Of a stretch of DNA of 64,000 nt, positions 42,614-53,044 are shown in pieces; positions within the stretch are counted from its first letter, which is position 1, and each line of letters begins with the position of its first letter. The notes under the pieces are model-generated. The model saw nothing but the letters and a program-made list of their open reading frames with translations, did no database searches and was not told the DNA's origin. Source of the stretch: Azolla caroliniana (taxonomy: Eukaryota > Polypodiophyta); assembly GCA_043228905.1 (NCBI GenBank), contig JBHGNT010000011.1, forward strand, positions 18,414,001-18,478,000, read 5' to 3'. A program made the position numbers and the translations under genes.

Positions 42614-43378
42614 TGTCGTGAAGAATTTCGGCCAGAGGCGGAAACCGGGAACATTGGCTACATCGGCGGGGTGCAGTGGATGAACGCACCCATGTACATT
42701 TAGTGTGAATATCAAGGGCGCCTTTATGGCGCCGAAGAGTAGTCAAGTCGGGGCAGATGATCCCATGTAAGGCGGGATTTGTCCCAAATTGTAACGCATC
42801 CCTTTCCTTGTTCTATAAAAGGAAGGGAACGCCCTTTGTGAAAGCATTGCCCATTTTGCATTAGAGGGTATACCGTTAGGTTTAGAGTTAGTTTCCTCTT
42901 CTTCTCCCCCCTTCGTGTTCGCTTAGGGTTTGCTGCAACTCATCTCCTGTGCAAGACCCCGCTCAGCGCGACGGGACCGAGAGCTCCCCGACGGTGGCTT
43001 GACAGCAGACGACTGTTGTGAGCTATCTTGGTCCGGCTCGAAGCCGGGAATGTATTCTTCTTTTATATATATATATATACGTTTGCGTCTATCTGTGTAT
43101 ATTCGCGTCCATGTTGGTGTCGGGTGTTTCCCCTTTTCCTGCGTTTCCTGTACATAAGGGCGTGAGTAGGGTCGACATGTGTGTGTGTGTGCGTGTGTGT
43201 GCGTGAGTCAGTGTTAAGCGCGCGCTCTCTCTCTCTCTCTCTCTCCCTTCGGTTGCTTCCGGTGTGCTTCTGGGATGCCCCGGAAACGGTAAAGCACGAC
43301 TTCATACGCTCCGTCACTCCCTGGTCCAAGACCCCCGTGGTCCCGACTTTCTCCACGCACGCGCGTAACAACGCGACA
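42614..43378 (+). repeat. Element C right LTR
   Basis: 765 bp. It differs from the left LTR mostly in microsatellite lengths, a short duplication-like change near 43255-43275 and scattered substitutions. Confidence 0.9.
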
Positions 43379-43382
43379 ACGT

Positions 43383-43973
43383 CGGTGAACCGATGTCATA
43401 CGAAGAAGCATCAACATCAGTCGATTCAACCACATGGCATCTGGTGATGGAGTCAAAGATGAACTCCATTCGGCGAAACAAGACTTGGGACTTGGTCGAC
43501 TTATTGAAAAATCAACGTGCTCTTCCGTGTAAGTGGGTCTATAGAATCAAGGAGACGTTTGATTCGGCCAAGCCAAAATTCAAGGCCAGACTAGTAACAA
43601 AGGGTTTTCGACAATAATATGGTGTCGATTTCGACGAAATCTTTTCACCAGTGGTGAAAATGACCTAGAGGAGTTGATTCAGCTAGATGTAAAAACGACG
43701 TTCCTCCATGGTGACCTAGAGGAGGAAATCTATATGGAGCAGCCTAAAGGTTTTGTGGTATCTGGTCAGGAACATCTAGTCTACCGCCTCAAGAAGAGTC
43801 TAATAACGGCCTGAAGCAGGCACCGAGGCAATGGTACAAGAAGTTCGACGACTTCATCCAATCAATTAACTTCTCAAAGAGCGATGAGGACCATTGTCTC
43901 ATCACCAAAACAACTCAAGATGGGTCACCCATCTTCCTAATCAATTACATGGAAGACATGCTACTCTTAGGCT
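43383..43973 (+). pseudogene. Copia pol fragment 3: reverse transcriptase N-terminal part
   Basis: The copia RT start (PMSYEEASTS, WHLVMESKMNSI, CKWVYRIKETFDS, KARLVTKGFRQ) is followed by a stop and frame changes. Later come QLDVKTTFLHGDLEEEIYMEQP-like and LKQAPRQWYKKFD motifs. The catalytic YVDD block reads YMEDM: the first Asp is Glu. Element F interrupts just after it. Confidence 0.85.
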
Positions 43974-43999
43974 GGCACTGTCATGAAGAACACATGACC

Positions 44000-44071
44000 A
44001 TTATGGCGTCACCCAGACTTGAACCTCGAACCTTGTAATTCATACTTGAAAACCTCAACCATTAAGATAGC
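44000..44071 (-). other. Antisense tRNA-like module in element F LTR
   Basis: Minus strand: A-box-like ATCTTAATGGTTGAGG and B-box-like GAGGTTCAAGTC, about 41 nt apart. No acceptor stem. The right-LTR copy is at about 49351-49422. Confidence 0.55.
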
Positions 44072-44139
44072 TTATTGTTATATAAAACAATAAAAGCTAC
44101 TTCTTGTATTACATTGATTATTGTAAAAACTCTAGATTA

Positions 44140-44203
44140 TTCTAGAATGTTCTAGAATGTCCTAGAGCATTCTAGGTCTAGAACATTCTAGAACATTCTA
44201 GAA
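44140..44203 (+). promoter_or_regulatory. Heat-shock element arrays in element F U3
   Basis: Array 1: TTC-GAA-TTC-GAA at 44140, 44145, 44150 and 44155. Array 2: GAA-TTC-GAA-TTC-GAA at 44181, 44186, 44191, 44196 and 44201. Phasing is a perfect 5 bp in each. The TATA box starts 26 bp after array 2. The right LTR repeats both arrays (49491-49554). Confidence 0.75.
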
Positions 44204-44228
44204 ATCTCTAAGCTATTCTATAGGAACC

Positions 44229-44236
44229 TATAAATA
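44229..44236 (+). promoter_or_regulatory. TATA box of element F left LTR
   Basis: TATAAATA, 32 nt upstream of the self-primer 12-mer. Confidence 0.75.
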
Positions 44237-44260
44237 AGTGCATACATGTATTCTCAAATC

Positions 44261-44272
44261 AATTCGAATCAA
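44261..44272 (+). other. Element F: predicted 5'-terminal self-primer sequence
   Basis: AATTCGAATCAA, exact reverse complement of 44428-44439. It is also present unchanged in the right LTR (49612-49623). Confidence 0.7.
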
Positions 44273-44427
44273 CACCAGTCTTTAGCTCTCATTACATATC
44301 TTGTATCCATTCTCTTTCTTTCTCTATCTTATACATCCATTCTTCTCTTAGTATTTGGTTCCTTTCTTCTCGTGTTCTCTAATATCCTTCTTCCATCACT
44401 CTATCTTTTATCCTTGGTTTTGACAGT

Positions 44428-44434
44428 TTGATTC

Positions 44435-44439
<5 letters not shown>
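44428..44439 (+). other. Element F primer-binding site (self-complementary)
   Basis: TTGATTCGAATT begins two bases after the LTR, the same offset as in D, and pairs over 12 nt with the predicted transcript 5' end. Confidence 0.7.

Positions 44440-44442
<3 letters not shown>

Positions 44443-44497
<55 letters not shown>
44443..44497 (+). repeat. CT dinucleotide microsatellite in element F leader
   Basis: A long uninterrupted CT array between the primer site and the gag start. Confidence 0.9.
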
Positions 44498-44500
<3 letters not shown>

Positions 44501-44525
44501 CCTCCTTTGTAACCATCCTGAAACC

Positions 44526-45689
44526 ATGGCTGCCATTAACTCAGAAGAATATCTCACCCTTGTTGCAGAAATGGAGAACCTTAAATCCAAGTTCACATCT
44601 CTTGAAGTAGAGAATCAACGTCTACTAGGGGATCTACAAAAGGTTACTATAGAGAAGCAACAACAACAAGAGGAGTTCACGCGACGAGTGCAACAGTTAG
44701 AATCGACAATCGTCGTGTTACAACAACATAGGGTTGAAGGTCAGGGACTTATCAAGGAGCCCGAAATTAGCCTCCCCGCTAAATTTGATTGATCGAGGGC
44801 GCATTTCCGAGGTTTTTTGAATCAAGTACGGTTGGTGATTCAAATGCATCCCGCACGTTATCCAACAGATGCATCGCGAGTCGGGCTAGTGGGCACTTTA
44901 TTGACTGGCATAGCGTTGTCGTGGTTTGCTCCATTGCTAGAGACCAATTCTCCTCTACTGAATAATTTCGAGGAATTTATCAAGGAATTTAAGGCTTGTT
45001 TCGGAGATACTGATGGGGCGAGAACAGCTATCAACAAGATTCGTACACTTCGTCAAGGTGATCAACCAGCTTCAACATATGCTGCCAATTTCCGTCTCAT
45101 TGCAAGCAATATTCCTTGGGATGAACAAGCCCTAATGGAGCAATTCCATTCAGGCCTTCGTAGTGATGTCAAAGACTTACTTCTTACCTTCCCCGAGGAT
45201 CCAAGGTCACTTACAGAAGCTATTAGTCGAGCAATACGGTGTGATAATCGCCTTTTTGAGCGTCGATGTGAGCGACAACAACAAATAACAAGATCTAGAT
45301 TCACACCAACTTATGCATCAGTAACGGCGCAATCATCCCCAAGGCAAATGTATAGCCCTGCTCCAACTCCAAGGCAAACACGTAGTCCAGTCCCAATGGA
45401 TAGTCCTACACCCATGGAGATGGATATGACTCAACGACGAGGACCGTTGTCAGACGAAGAGAAGCAACGTCGTCGAGCAAACCATCTGTGCTTATATTGT
45501 GGAGGTCCAGGACATATAGCCATTCATTGCTCCCGTAGGCCGAGACGTAAGGTAAATCAAATTCACTATGACAATAAAAATGAGTCCAACATTTTAGAAG
45601 TAGTTAGTGAATCTAATATTATGAATAATCCACCCTTGTCCAATAAATTTGAAGTCCTAAGCCAATTAGAAGAGGAGTCAAACGAATAA
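44526..45689 (+). pseudogene. Element F gag with one in-frame stop
   Basis: An ATG at 44526 opens a 388-codon frame ending TAA at 45687-45689. It is interrupted by a single TGA at 44790-44792. It has a coiled-coil-like N-terminus, the capsid-region motifs RYPTDASRVGL and DIxIPWDEQALMEQF-type, and a CCHC zinc knuckle (CLYCGGPGHIAIHC, near 45490). The candidate slippery heptamer GTCAAAC lies at 45677-45683. It would have been the structural protein of the virus-like particle. Confidence 0.88.
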
Positions 45690-48600
45690 GTCCAACCAAA
45701 ATAGGCGCCATTTGGTTGGACAACCCTAGATATGTACAACCTAGTGTGGGTTCCATTTCTTCCAAGCATGTTAGTAGAGTCTTCTCAGCCCTAGTACAAG
45801 TTAGGACACCCAATTGTCAACTTCAAGTCCAAGCCCTCTTAGATACTAGAGCCAATTCTTGTTTCATGGATAGAGATTTTGCCCAAAAACACCAAATATC
45901 CTTGCATACACTTCCTTGTCCAGTTTCCGTAGTAGTGATTGATGGACGCCCCATAGCTTCCGGGAAGATATTTGAAGAGTCTGAGCCAATACACATACTC
46001 TTGGGTGATTTAGGATGTGTAGTTTCCTTTAACATAATCCGTAGTCCTGAGCATCCAATTGTCCTCGGTTTGCCATGGTTCGAGCTACATAACCCTAGAA
46101 TCGATTGGAGGAAGCGAGAAATTAGGTGCCCTTTAGCAGAAAATATCATTGTCAAGGATCGAACTTGGGATTATCCTCCCAAAGTATATAGTTCTACCGA
46201 TGCACCATATCCTTCTCATCAAATTTCAGCCATCACATTGCAATAATTGCACCAAGTGGGAGGCAAGGAGGACCTTTTCTTATTTGCAGTATCAGTGACA
46301 CCTTCTAGTGTCACTCAAGGGAATTCAGACATCCAAATTCCCAAAAAATATCAAGACTATGCTGATGTTTTCGACAAAGTCAAAGCTAGTGTTCTTCCAA
46401 AGCATCGGCCGTACGATTGTCCTATTGATCTCCAACCAGGAAAAGAGCCTCCGTGGGGTCCGATTTACAATTTATCACCCATTGAGCTTGAGGTTCTTCG
46501 AGAATACATCGAGGAAAATCTTGCACATGGGTTTATTCGACATTCAAAGTCTCCAGCTGGTGCTCCTATCTTTTTTGTGAAGAAAAAGGACGGTTCCCTT
46601 CGTTTGGTCGTGGACTATCGAGGCTTAAATAAAATCACCATAAGGAATAGGTATGCTTTACCTTTAATCTCCAATCTCTTAGAACGCATTGGTGGGGCAA
46701 AGCATTTTACCAAAATTGATCTAAGGGGTGCATATAATCTTGTTCGAATTCGGCCGGGAGATGAGTGGAAAACAGCATTTCGTATTCGGTATGGTCATTT
46801 CAATTATACATTCATGCCTTTCGGGCTCACAAATGCACCTGCCGTATTCCAACATATGGCAAATGACATCTTCCGGGATTTCTTGGATATTTTTCTAATC
46901 ATCTACCTAGATGATCTATTGATTTACTCTAAAACATAGGGGGAGCATGATATACATGTGTGGCAAGTACTTGAACGCCTAAGGAAGTATGGTCTTTACG
47001 CCAAACTTGAGAAATGCAGTTTTGATTGCAAACAAGTCGAATTTTTGGGATACACTATTTCATCCCAGGGTGTTTTCATGGACCCGGCAAAAGTCCAAAC
47101 AATATTGGAATGGAAACCCCCATGCTCAGTTCGGGATGTCCAGTGTTTCCTGGGATTTGCGAACTTCTATCGCAAATTCATACATAATTATTCAAGCATT
47201 GTGTTGCCCCTTACTCAACTCACCAAGAAAAATCAAGCATTTTTTTGGAGTATCGAAGCGGACAAGGCTTTTACGCAGCTGAAAGAGGCATTCACATCAG
47301 CACCCATCCTAGCACATATTGATCCTGAAAAGCCATTTACTATTGAGGCAGATGCATCAGACTTTGCATTGGGGAGTATCCTATCGCAACCAGGCAAGGA
47401 CGGGCAGATACATCCAGTCGCGTTTCACTCGAGAAAATTTACTATTTCGGAGATAAACTATGAGGTGCATGACAAGGAGTTACTAGTTGTGGTCGACTCA
47501 TTCGAGCAATGGCGTCATTTTCTAGAAGGATCACCTCATCATATTATCATTTATAGTGATCACAAAAATCGCACATATTTTCAAACAGCTCGAGTATTAA
47601 ATAGACGACAAGCTCGGTGGGCCCAATTTCTAACGCGTTTCGATTTCAAGATCATTTTTCGCCCCGGAAAACAACAAGGGAAAGCAGATGCTCTATCTCG
47701 GCGTTCGTATCTAGCACTTCGACCTGGAGATCCGACCTTTGACAATCAAAAGCAAACTCTCCTCGGGCCATCAAAGCTACAGGTAACAACAATTTATGCC
47801 ACACCACTTGATTCTACCCTTCTTGACACTATTCGGCAACAACTTCATTCGGATGATTTTGCTAAGGATGTCTTAGCCCACTGTGGTTCAAGTCGTCCAT
47901 CTTGCTCCACATTGCTAGGGTCATCTCAACATTATCAAGACTTCAAGTGGCAAGATGATTTACTCTTCTACAAGAATCTCCTTTACGTCCCCGATGGATC
48001 ACCCCGACTTCAAGTGTTGGAACATTGTCATGATGCCCCCATGGCTGGACATTTTGGTATTTCCAAGACCATTGAGCTGGTGAAACGTTCGTTTTGGTGG
48101 CCTCACTTGCAAAAATTTGTCGAAGATTATGTTCGCACTTGTGACACCTGTTGTCGCGCCAAAATACCCCAGCATCACCCTTATGGCTTACTTCAACCAT
48201 TACCCCCTCCCAACAAGCCATGGCAGTCTATTTCTATGGATTTCATTACGGATCTGCCACCTTCCAAAGGCTTTGATACTATTTTAACAGTAGTGGATCG
48301 GTTCACCAAGATGGCACATTTTGTACCATGTGTACAGACCATCAATAGTGAAGAAACTGCAGATCTCATTATGCGTGAAGTGTTTCGCCATCATGGTCTC
48401 CCGAATGATATTATTAGCGATCGAGGTCCTCAATTTATCTCACACTTTTGGAAGCACCTATGGGTAGGCCTCAAAATCTCTTGCAAACTCTCTTCGGCTT
48501 ATCATCCACAAACTGACGGACAAACAGAGCGCACAAATCAAACGCTCGAGCAATATCTTCGATGTTTCATTAGTTATCAACAAGATGATTGGAGTAAAAT

Positions 48601-49348
48601 TTTACATCTTGCCGAGTTTGCATACAACAACACAGTCCACTCTTCTACCAAAGTTACACCTTTCTTTGCCTACACCGGCAACCACCCTCGATGGTGTATA
48701 CTGGATCTTCCCGAGGTGTCACGAAACCCTAGTGCGGCGCATCACCTCCACCAACTACAACAAATCCAGTTCGAGTTATCGTCACATCTTCAGAAAGCGC
48801 AAGCACACCATAAGACCAATGTCGATTGACATCGTCTTAATTCTCCGTTTAAGGTTGGTGACCGTGTATGGTTGCTTCGTCGTCACATCAAGACTACTCG
48901 ACCGTGTGCTAAGCTTGACTATCAACGCTTAGGTCCTTTTGTCATCACGGCGTAGATTAATGATGCAACATTTCGTCTTAACCTTCCTGCACATATGCGG
49001 CTTCACCCTGTCTTTCATAGCTCTCTTTTGGAACCTTGCCACACCTCTTTAATTCCTAATCGTGTCGTGCCACCACCGCCTTCTATACAACTAGTGGACG
49101 GCCCCGAATATGAGGTAGCTGCTATTCTCGATTCTAAGATTGTGCGCAATCAGCTTTATTATCTAGTTGATTGGCTTGGTTATCCTCCGAGTGATCGCAC
49201 TTGGGAACCCATCGATAACGTTTGTAATGTTGAAGCTTTGGTCAACGACTTCCATCGTCACTATCCAAACAAGCCCAGCCCAACAATGTTAACGCCAACT
49301 TCCACTCGGCGTTCTCGAAGGAGGGATAGTGTCATGAAGAACACATGA
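45690..49348 (+). pseudogene. Element F pol: protease, RT, RNase H, integrase, chromodomain
   Basis: One frame, -1 to gag, is recognisable throughout, with stops at 46244-46246 (TAA), 46937-46939 (TAG), 48827-48829 (TGA) and near 48953. Protease: LLDTRANSC, where element D has DSG, so the key Gly is Arg. [11 protein letters not shown] active-site motif (about 46905-46935). RNase H: IEADASDFALGS (about 47341). Integrase: zinc-finger CDTCCRAK, core with MDFITDLP, ISDRGPQF and TDGQTERTNQTLEQY. The chromodomain ends the frame (YLVDWLGYPPSDRTWEP region, about 49080-49260). Family assignment is certain; the element cannot move on its own now. Confidence 0.92.
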
Positions 49349-49776
49349 CCATTATGGCGTCACCCGGACTTGAACCTCGAACCTTGTAATTCATACTTGA
49401 AAACCTCAACCATTAAGATAGCTTACTGTTATATGAAACAATAAAAGCTACTTCTTGTATTACATTGATTATTGTAAAAACTCTAGATTATTCTAGAATG
49501 TTCTAGAATGTCCTAGAGCATTCTAGGTCTAGAACATTCTAGAACATTCTAGAAATCTCTAAGTTATTCTATAGGAACCTATAAATAAGCGCATACATGT
49601 ATTCTCAAATCAATTCGAATCAACACTAGTCTTTAGCTCTCATTACATATCTTGTATCCATTCTCTTTCTTTATCTATCTTATACATCCATTCTTCTCTT
49701 AGTATTTGGTTCCTTTCTTCTCGTGTTCTCTAATATCCTTCTTCCATCACTCTATCTTTTATCCTTGGTTCTGACA
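49330..49776 (+). repeat. Element F right LTR
   Basis: 447 bp, same length as the left LTR with roughly eight visible substitutions, all but one of them transitions. It overlaps the last codons of pol. Confidence 0.93.
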
Positions 49777-49781
49777 GGCAC

Positions 49782-50704
49782 CTCGAAGAGCTCGCTGAAC
49801 TTGTTCGGCAACTGCAGTTGAAGTTGGACATGAAGGACCTCGGTCCAGCAAGACACATTCTAGGGATGAAGATAAGTCGGATTTGCACTAGACGATAGTT
49901 GTTCCTATCTCAAGCCGACTATATTGGACGTGCTTAGAATGCTTAAACATGCAATTGGCCAAATCTGCTTCAACCCCGCTCCCAATTAGCCTTCGGGTGT
50001 CTTAGTGAGACTGCCCGACATCCGGTCCGGAGGGGGAAATTGTGAAGTTGGTACCATATGCATCGGTAGTCGGCTCCTTGATGTACGCGATGGTCGCAAC
50101 ACGGCTTGACATTGCTCATGTTGTAGGAGTCTCGCATTGGAATGCAATAAAGCATGTGTTCAGATATGTGGTGGGCACAAAACACTACGACATCCTATTC
50201 GGCCACAACGACACCTCAAGCATAGTCGGTTACAGCGACCTCAGACTTTGCCGGTTGTGTGGACAATCGAAAGTCAACAATCAGATATTGCTTTAAATTC
50301 GGCAATGGAGCAATCTCACGGAAATCGAAACTTTAGGGGTGCACTGCTACATCAACGACCGAGGCCAAATATGTGGTCGTGTCTAACGTGGCAAAAGAGA
50401 CTTTATGGCTCGATCAGCTGGTGCACACGTTTCGACAAGTCGACTCTGACTCGGCTCTAGTTGTCTAAAGTGACAGTCATGGTGTTGTCGCTCTGTCAAA
50501 ATAGTTGGTTTAGCACAACGTCTCGAAGCATATAGACATGAGATATCACTTTGTTCAGAAATGCCTCATTTCAAGGAAAATCGGCCTCGAGAAGGTACCT
50601 ACAATCGACAATGTCGCAGATGGGATGACTAAGTGTCTTTCGGCGGATCAATTCTAATACCTTCGGCACCAGATGGGCGTAATGAAGAATCTGTCTGATT
50701 AAGT
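49782..50704 (+). pseudogene. Copia pol fragment 4: RT C-terminus and RNase H
   Basis: Copia resumes after F (LQLKLDMKDLGPARHILGMKI), then YASVVGSLMYAMVATRLDIAH-like RNase H-proximal motifs. It ends with VPTIDNVADGMTKCLS, the normal end of copia pol. Several stops and frame changes. Confidence 0.85.
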
Positions 50705-50748
50705 CAGCAATAACATCGACAGTTCGAGGTTCGAGGTTCTACTGTTGG

Positions 50749-51933
50749 TGTCGTGAAGATTTTTGGTAACGGTGTGAAAATTGCGAGGAACATACAAAAT
50801 CGAGTGTGGTTCTTCACACAAGACATGAAACAATAATAGTGAAGATACTATTTTAGACTAGTTTAATATCTTGGTACAAAAAGATGGAGGTCTTCAAGAG
50901 CTTTCGAATACACTTTACCATATAAGAAACAGACAACTAAGTGGCAAGTTATGTGGAAATGAGAAAAAACAAAACTACGAGATAAGTATATAAGCAGGGC
51001 CAAATTTTATTACTTTGTGTCTATGAGTGGATCATAGAATGTTCAAGGTGACTTGAGCTAAACTAATTGGATGAATGGAAGTGGCCTAACTACTTTAAAG
51101 GCTTTGGCCGACCGGACGGCGACCAGACGAAGCCGGCGATGACCAAGATCGGATCGGGATCGGATTGAACCGGTCCGGACAGACAAATCGGTCGATTGAT
51201 CGCGGTGCATGGTGTTTTGAAGATTTTCGGTGTAAATACAAGACCAAAAGCCTAGTAGTATTTTGTGTTTTAAAAGGGATATGAGCAAGGCTTGAACCTT
51301 GCACCTCCAAGATAGGAAGCAATATACTTACCTCAAAGCCAACCGTACGGCGACCGGCGATCGAGACCGGGACCGGATGGTGACGGACAGGATCGGATCG
51401 GGATCGGATTGAACTGGTCCGGACAAACAGATCGGTCGGTTGATCGCGGTGCATGGTGTTTTGAAGATTTTCGGTGTAAATACAAGACCAAAAGCCTAGT
51501 AGTATTTTGTGTTTTAAAAGGGATATGAGCAAGGCTTGAACCTTGCACCTCCAAGATAGGAAGTAATATACTTACCACTAAGCCAAGTCATTTCCTTACG
51601 AGCTATATTTTTATCATTATACTTTTACATGTAAATTCTCATACGTAAGAGTTAGATGATGACATGGCAAGCATGCATTGCATGCATTTCATGCATTATG
51701 TGCATGTTTTGCACCCTCACATGCACCATATGCATGGGGGCATCTATAAAAGAGTGGAGGAATCAAGCAAATGAAACTAATGAAAAATTTGGGAAAAATA
51801 AGAAACTTGTAATCCTATTGTTGATGTATCTTCTCTCTTAAATCTAAAAGTTAAAAGTTCAATCTTTATCTCAATATCTCTCTTTCGTCATATCAATCTC
51901 TCTCAATCTATCTTAAATACTTTCTCGCTAAAG
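50749..51933 (+). repeat. Element H: truncated LTR related to element B, in the copia 3' region
   Basis: It starts TGTCGTGAAG and follows the B LTR for most of its length, including a TATAAAA box (about 51744) and the CTTTCTCNCTAAAG-type region. Similarity then stops near 51933, without the B-type end. No target duplication was found. It holds a 244-bp tandem duplication (51147 and 51391 starts) that includes the antisense tRNA-like module. Confidence 0.7.
51147..51605. repeat. 244-bp tandem duplication inside element H, with tRNA-like module
   Basis: Unit 2 begins at 51391. Both units contain, on the minus strand, a B-box-like GGTTCAAGCC. The second keeps a clear A-box-like TGGCTTAGTGGTAAG (about 51571-51586), 40 nt away, tRNA-like spacing. 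In the first unit the A-box is damaged. Confidence 0.7.
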
Positions 51934-52058
51934 TTAATGCAAACAGAGTTTGCCAACTCAAACAAAAACTGATTTGTTCAACAACCTTGTATAAATCTGT
52001 ATTTCTTGTTTACTTCTTTTATTACAGATTTTTGTGGTATACACCCATTACGGGGGAG

Positions 52059-52423
52059 TGTCAAATATGGGTCTCTAATGGATGTATTCACATTGCCCCA
52101 TTGTCCACACTAGGTTTAGGCTATTCCTGTAAATAGTGGAAAGGGCAGTTGCCCTAAGTTAGTTAGTATTTAAACTAACTCTTGTAACCTAGTGTTAAAG
52201 GGGTCTTTTCATCCTGTACATTATGTCATTGTAACTTTCTGAGAGAATAATACAAGTTACATACTCTTGTGCCTACTCTTTGTCTTTTTTGTCTCGTTTC
52301 CATTCTTGATCTTGTCTTATGTTTTAGTTGCCGAATGTTTATCAATCTGTTTTTTGTACACGCTTAAGATCTTCCAAAAGAAGAGTGTTGAGATTGTTCT
52401 GCATCATACGGATGGTTTCAACA
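52059..52423 (+). repeat. Copia right LTR
   Basis: 365 bp, TGTCAAATATGGG to TTTCAACA, preceded by the G-rich polypurine tract and followed by CCTTC. Confidence 0.9.
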
Positions 52424-53044
52424 CCTTCCCCATCTCAAAAAATCCCGTATGTACATATGTTTACCATAAATGAGATATAAAAGTCTCAACACTCTTTTCC
52501 AAACTACTCTAACAATAGGACATATTCATTAGACATGGTGAACCGATTCAATAGGATATAATATACCAACAACCATTTAAACAATACAACTTTTTTAGGA
52601 ATTTGCATGGCCCACAACCATTTCAAGTAAGCACCCAACCAAGAGTCTCATACATTACCAAATCTCCAAAATTTATAAGTTGCTAGCACAACAACCAAAT
52701 TCCTCCTTAGCAATTCTCTACCCATTTTTATAGAGTACTGGAAAAAAGGGATTTGCTTACCTAGTATTGCTTCCCTACGCCAATATGATTTGCTATTTCC
52801 ACTCACTTGGATCCCATAGAAGGTGATCAATGGGTTTATTCTCATAAACCCACACTTCAGATAAACTAATTATATCATTTGGATATGGATTCAACATCCA
52901 CTTTTTACTGTTATTCCACAATATACGAATAGGCAGCATACTGCCTTGAGTTACAATGTCGTGTTCCATAAAGATAGAATGAAGGCTTCCGGAAGGCAAA
53001 ACAAGACGAATTTGAGAAGGTTGAAAGGGAGACATCGTAAACAT
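52424..53044 (-). pseudogene. LINE (non-LTR retrotransposon) remnant with zf-RVT-like segment
   Basis: On the minus strand, broken frames include LWAMQIPKKVVLFKWLL near 52570-52620. This fits the zf-RVT domain near the end of plant LINE ORF2 (pattern W..L..L.VP.KV..F.W). Reading on past 52424 and over the copia element leads into 7695-7480. The relic was therefore in place before copia inserted. Confidence 0.5.

Larger units (their letters stand above)
38353..43378 (+). mobile_element. Element C: non-autonomous Ty3 element with gag remnant and no pol
   Basis: LTRs 38353-39118 (766 bp) and 42614-43378 (765 bp), TSD ACGT (38349-38352 and 43379-43382). The copia RT frame rejoins across it (DVGEPMSYEE). 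The roughly 3.5-kb interior has the shared primer site (39123-39138), a broken gag start, long charged repetitive sequence, the conserved pre-PPT hairpin (42577-42596) and polypurine tract, but no protease, RT or integrase. It would need proteins from an A-type relative to move. Confidence 0.9.
43979..44425 (+). repeat. Element F left LTR
   Basis: 447 bp, TGTCATGAAG to TTGACA. Order of parts: antisense tRNA-like module, heat-shock element arrays, TATA box (44229-44236), predicted transcript start and self-primer (44261-44272), CT-rich R/U5. Confidence 0.93.
43979..49776 (+). mobile_element. Element F: chromodomain Ty3/gypsy retrotransposon
   Basis: 5798 bp, LTRs 43979-44425 and 49330-49776 (447 bp each) and a perfect 5-bp TSD GGCAC (43974-43978 and 49777-49781). 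Order: gag, protease, RT, RNase H, integrase, chromodomain. It is the same lineage as D but a different family. Both gag and pol keep their frames and are broken only by point stops, mostly of the C-to-T kind, so it is more recent than D. Confidence 0.94.
7696..52423 (+). mobile_element. Ty1/copia LTR retrotransposon, host of all nested insertions
   Basis: Two 365-bp LTRs (7696-8060 and 52059-52423) start with TG and end with CA. They are flanked by CCTTT (7691-7695) and CCTTC (52424-52428), a 5-bp TSD with one mismatch. A primer site for initiator Met-tRNA follows the left LTR and a G-rich polypurine tract (about 52051-52058) precedes the right one. Coding order is copia-type: pre-integrase, integrase, reverse transcriptase (RT), RNase H. 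The coding region is cut by elements D, C and F, and the 3' untranslated part by LTR fragment H. The pieces rejoin in frame across each insertion. A gag gene is not recognisable. The element is old and dead: stops and catalytic-residue changes occur in every fragment. Confidence 0.9.

Noticed and set aside
39437-42700. Long forward frames in the element C interior as a novel gene
   Set aside because: Several overlapping frames on both strands are equally open, composition is repetitive and charged, and there is no domain. High GC and internal repeats are a simpler explanation.
50749-51933. Element H as a complete solo LTR
   Set aside because: The B-type end is missing and no flanking duplication exists, so it is called truncated.
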